From an uncultured Clostridia bacterium (lineage in GTDB: Bacteria; Bacillota; Clostridia; Peptostreptococcales; Anaerovoracaceae): a DNA stretch of 64,000 nucleotides. Location of the stretch: NCBI GenBank assembly GCA_938046095.1, contig CALIXS010000014.1:1-64000 (forward strand), given 5' to 3'. Position numbers and translations under genes: made by a program. Positions 61,209-64,000 of this stretch are shown one piece after another; position 1 is the first letter of the stretch; each line of letters starts with the position of its first letter. The notes beneath the pieces were generated by a model, which made no database searches, was not told where the DNA came from, and saw only the letters and a program-made list of their open reading frames with translations.

Positions 61209-61237
61209 TTGAATCCGTCTGAAACAAATGATAGAAT
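61209..61237 (+). promoter_or_regulatory. Promoter of the oligopeptide ABC operon
   Basis: TTGAAT (61209-61214) and TAGAAT (61232-61237), spacer 17, 43 bases before the lipoprotein ATG. Confidence 0.55.
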
Positions 61238-61280
61238 ATTAAAAAATATAACTGTAAGTTAATTTTGAAGGAGGCAAAGA

Positions 61281-62894
61281 ATGTTTAGGAAGTTAACGGT
61301 ATTTGCCTTAGTACTCGTGATGACATTCGCTTTGATAGGATGTGGCGGTACTGATGGAGGCAATTCAGAAGGAACAGATGGAAACAAGACGTCGGGGAGT
61401 GACAGGATAGTCAAGTACGGTAGTAGGATGGCAAACGTACAAACTTTAGATGTTTGGCAGAACTCACTTAATTCCGTATTTCAGCTTTCAGATTGCGTAA
61501 TGGACAGGTTGCTTGATAAAAACCCGGAAACTTTGGAGCTTGAGTGTAATCTGCTTGAGGATTTTCCTACTGTTTCTGATGACGGCTTATTATACACATT
61601 TAAGCTGAAAAAAGGAATCAAGTTCCACGATGGTTCTGATTTCACAACAGATGATGTCAAGTTCACATTCGAATTTTTTTATGCCAAAGATACTGCAAGC
61701 AATAATACATGGGTATGTGATGTCATAAAGGGTTGCGACGAAATGATGAACGGAACCGCAGAGGAGCTTTCAGGGTTCATGATTATTGACGATTACAATT
61801 TCAGCATTGAGATCAAGTATCCATATGCTGCATTTGAATCGATTCTGGCAGTATCAATGCTTCCGATCCTGCCGCATGAAGCGAGACTTGATGCGGGAGA
61901 CAGATGGGGAACGTCGGTACTTGTAGGAACAGGTCCGTATAAACTTGAAGAGTTTACTCCTTCCGAATTTATCAAGCTTTCCGTTAACAAAGACTATCAC
62001 GGAAGTGTACCGGATGTTGACGGCATAGAAGTAAAGAATATGGATGATTCTACTGCTCTGATGGAGTGGGAAGCCGGAAATATCGACCTTTGCGGAGTAC
62101 CGACCGAACAGGTAGATGCATATAGAAAGAATTTCTCGAACAATTTCAGGGAGACGACTGTAGTCGGTTCGACCAGGTTGCAACTTAATATGTCAGTGGC
62201 TCCGCTTAACGATCCGATAGTAAGACAGGCTGTTTTTCTCAGCATAGATAGAGATGCTATAGTAAACGGATATTACAAGGGAAATGTAAAACCGATAAAT
62301 GGGATTATACCTGAGGGTATTCCGGGATATAACAAAGATGCTCCGGATATTGAATATAATCCGGTAAAAGCTAAACAACTGCTTTCTGATAACGGCTATC
62401 CGAACGGTGTTACAATACAGGCACAAATTAGAGACTCTTCTACTGACTGGATTCAGGTGCTTCAGTTGATAAAAGAGCAGCTTGCGGAAGCTGGAATAAC
62501 CATGGAGATTGAACAGCTCGACAGCGGTACATATCTTGATAGAAGAGAGGCTAATACGATGACTTGTTTTCTTTCAGATTGGTATGCGGACTATATTGAC
62601 GGTGACATGTATATGTTCAGTTTGTTCTACAGTACGAATGCATTGCATAATTCTACGGGTGTTAATGACAGCTGGTATGATGAGGAAGTGTCAAGGGCAC
62701 GTAGTTTAACTGATCAGGTTGAGAGAACAAAAATATACAGGGAGCTTGATAATTATCTTGTAAACGAATTGCGGGATTATGTTCCTTTATGTCAGGAAGT
62801 ACAGTTCATGCTTTGCAGTGATAGGGTATCTGGAGTTTTTATGAAAAATGACCTCTTAATGACGTTCTCGCACGCATCCATCAAACAGCAGTAA
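61281..62894 (+). CDS. ABC importer substrate-binding lipoprotein (SBP_bac_5)
   Basis: A 537-residue family 5 solute-binding protein for peptides, nickel or related ligands. The lipoprotein signal ends in LIGC with Cys at residue 21, so it is anchored to the membrane. The family signature GLLYTFKLKKGIKFHDGSDF followed by TTDDVKFTFE is clear. AAGGAGG precedes the ATG. It heads an operon with the DppB-type permease 60 bases downstream and a DppC-type permease cut by the window end. Confidence 0.92.
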   Translation: MFRKLTVFALVLVMTFALIGCGGTDGGNSEGTDGNKTSGSDRIVKYGSRMANVQTLDVWQNSLNSVFQLSDCVMDRLLDKNPETLELECNLLEDFPTVSDDGLLYTFKLKKGIKFHDGSDFTTDDVKFTFEFFYAKDTASNNTWVCDVIKGCDEMMNGTAEELSGFMIIDDYNFSIEIKYPYAAFESILAVSMLPILPHEARLDAGDRWGTSVLVGTGPYKLEEFTPSEFIKLSVNKDYHGSVPDVDGIEVKNMDDSTALMEWEAGNIDLCGVPTEQVDAYRKNFSNNFRETTVVGSTRLQLNMSVAPLNDPIVRQAVFLSIDRDAIVNGYYKGNVKPINGIIPEGIPGYNKDAPDIEYNPVKAKQLLSDNGYPNGVTIQAQIRDSSTDWIQVLQLIKEQLAEAGITMEIEQLDSGTYLDRREANTMTCFLSDWYADYIDGDMYMFSLFYSTNALHNSTGVNDSWYDEEVSRARSLTDQVERTKIYRELDNYLVNELRDYVPLCQEVQFMLCSDRVSGVFMKNDLLMTFSHASIKQQ

Positions 62895-62954
62895 TGTAAA
62901 TGAAAACGTGCAGTTATTATATATTGTATGTTTTCTTAAACGAAAGGGTGTAAA

Positions 62955-63875
62955 ATGGCAAGGTATATAACGTTCAGGTTTGGGCAAACGGTAGTCGTTG
63001 TAATTCTTGTGACCCTCTTGACATTTATACTTATAAATGTCGCCCCCGGAGATCCCGTAACTATAATGCTGGAAAAAAAGGCGACTCCCGAAACGGTAAG
63101 ACGTGTAAGAGAGCAGTTGGGATTAGACAAATCTTATTCCGAGCAGTATTGGAATTTTCTTAAAGGAGTGGTAACAGGAAACCTCGGGAAATCTTATTTT
63201 CAGAGAGAAGCAGTCGTGACGATTGTTCTGAGAGCACTTAAAGTCACTTTGAAGCTTGGAGGAATTGCTCTTTTTTTGTCTGTGGGCATAGGACTCCTTA
63301 ATGGGACCATTGCCGCTGTATTTAGAGGTATGTGGATTGACAGATTTATGATGTTTATGGCAATGATAGGTATTTCGGCGCCTGTTTTCTGGATAGCCGT
63401 CATACTACAGTTGATTTTGGGACTCTATATGAAAGTACTTCCGATATCGGGACAGGATGCACCGGGGTGGATGGTGATGCCGGTTATATGCCTTGGCATA
63501 AGTCATGGTGCGTCAGCGGCGAGGCTCGTAAGGACAAATATGATTGAGGCTCTCTCGCAGGATTATGTGAGAACGGCGAGAAGTAAAGGATTGTCTGAAG
63601 GAGTAATCGTTGGAAAGCATGTATTGAAAAATGCAGGTATCTCGATAGTAACGCTTGTGGGTATGCAGCTTCGGTCACTGATAACGGGCGCGATGGTAGT
63701 TGAAACCGTATTCGGACTGAGGGGGCTTGGAAGTGTCTCATATTCTGCCGTAATGTCCAGAGATATACCTCTTGTTCAGGGATGTGTTCTATATACTGCG
63801 TTAGTATATGTATTTATTAATCTTTTGATTGATCTGATATACGGCTTACTTGATCCACGTGTCAGATTGTCATGA
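62955..63875 (+). CDS. Oligopeptide ABC importer permease, DppB/OppB type
   Basis: A 306-residue permease with six helices. The start ARYITFRFGQTVVVVILVT, the PGDP motif and the ATPase-coupling loop RTARSKGLSEGVIVGKHVLKN are typical of DppB. The C-terminus GLLDPRVRLS is conserved in the family. It pairs with the DppC-like protein that begins 14 bases later. Confidence 0.93.
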   Translation: MARYITFRFGQTVVVVILVTLLTFILINVAPGDPVTIMLEKKATPETVRRVREQLGLDKSYSEQYWNFLKGVVTGNLGKSYFQREAVVTIVLRALKVTLKLGGIALFLSVGIGLLNGTIAAVFRGMWIDRFMMFMAMIGISAPVFWIAVILQLILGLYMKVLPISGQDAPGWMVMPVICLGISHGASAARLVRTNMIEALSQDYVRTARSKGLSEGVIVGKHVLKNAGISIVTLVGMQLRSLITGAMVVETVFGLRGLGSVSYSAVMSRDIPLVQGCVLYTALVYVFINLLIDLIYGLLDPRVRLS

Positions 63876-63889
63876 AATGAGGAGTAAAC

Positions 63890-64000
63890 ATGAAAATCCA
63901 TCTGTTTAAGCGTAATTATGTGGCCCTTCATGACATCGGAATTGAACCGGATTTACAGTCCAAAACATTATATCAGGATGCATGGAAAAGGTTGAAGAAG
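63890..64000 (+). CDS. Oligopeptide ABC importer permease, DppC type (partial)
   Basis: The first 37 codons of a gene cut by the window end. ATG 63890 follows GAGGAG at 63879-63884. The visible residues (MKIHLFKRNYVALHD, then QDAWKRLKK) are a cytoplasmic N-terminus ending in the AWKRLKK-type segment common before the first helix of DppC/OppC. Assignment rests largely on operon position. Confidence 0.75.
   Translation, partial: MKIHLFKRNYVALHDIGIEPDLQSKTLYQDAWKRLKK

Noticed and set aside
1..64000. CRISPR array or intact prophage/insertion sequence
   Set aside because: No regularly spaced repeat-spacer units, transposase, capsid or intact integrase was found. The only tandem array has 92-bp units without spacers, and only fragments of mobile genes occur near 28-31 kb.

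Overview
The window looks like a chromosomal segment of an anaerobic Clostridia-type Firmicute. Supporting signs are strong AGGAGG ribosome sites, a trimeric HydABC-type [FeFe] hydrogenase, hybrid cluster protein, the Tdh/Kbl threonine pathway, cell-wall-binding type 2 repeats, CotH, a class B/D-like sortase and a YolD/Y-family polymerase pair. The family cannot be fixed from sequence alone; an Anaerovoracaceae/Family XIII-like organism is a guess. Most genes have moderate GC. The stretches near 17.9-26.6 kb, 28.4-31.0 kb and 61-64 kb read as more AT-rich and probably have other histories.

Layout. 0-6 kb: sortase; MacB/FtsX-type ABC exporter; a strong promoter driving a candidate small RNA with a C-rich loop; DUF3793 and flavodoxin. 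6-18 kb: a 26-residue microprotein, tRNA-Ala, TetR/epimerase, hydrolase, diacylglycerol kinase, cysteine synthase, a zinc-ribbon membrane protein coupled to a Y-family polymerase and YolD, a DUF134-NifX fusion with twin operators, a VanY-like peptidase, a radical SAM protein and a polysaccharide deacetylase. 18-25 kb (minus strand): TetR, two exporter-fold ABC half-transporters and an ECF module (S, T, fused A-A), probably an uptake system for an iron chelate, heme or similar ligand. 25-28 kb: AbrB-hydrolase pair, TcdA, C39-like peptidase. 28.4-31 kb: scar of a mobile element (serine recombinase N-terminus at the left, DUF1016 nuclease C-terminus at the right) holding TetR, a methyltransferase and an ATC-hydrolase-family gene.

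31-35 kb: hydCBA. 35-40 kb: NhaC-type antiporter and M20 peptidase behind a well-formed sigma-54 promoter, with a divergent sigma-54 activator. 40-44 kb: split chromate transporter with divergent LysR, a 38-residue membrane peptide, and an Ldh-family oxidoreductase. 44-49 kb: ABC-2 exporter and divergent DesK/NarL-type two-component system whose kinase mRNA may be leaderless. 49-53 kb: dicarboxylate/amino-acid symporter, then tdh-kbl. 53-56 kb: tRNA-Val, three 92-bp tandem repeats that each encode a switch-like pair of hairpins, hybrid cluster protein with a CRP/FNR-type site at -41.5, DUF2284. 56-64 kb: CotH/cell-wall-binding surface protein, rhodanese, YtcJ-like amidohydrolase, and the start of an oligopeptide ABC importer that runs off the window.

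Shared theme: the inverted repeat GTTAG-N6-CTAAC sits at promoters of the MacB/FtsX exporter, the candidate small RNA, DUF3793-flavodoxin and the ABC/ECF operon, and a related palindrome covers the TetR promoter. This ties distant loci into one possible regulon. Flavodoxin, a C-rich sRNA and a possible chelate importer together suggest metal (iron) limitation, but the regulator could equally be the TetR encoded at 24.3-25.0 kb.
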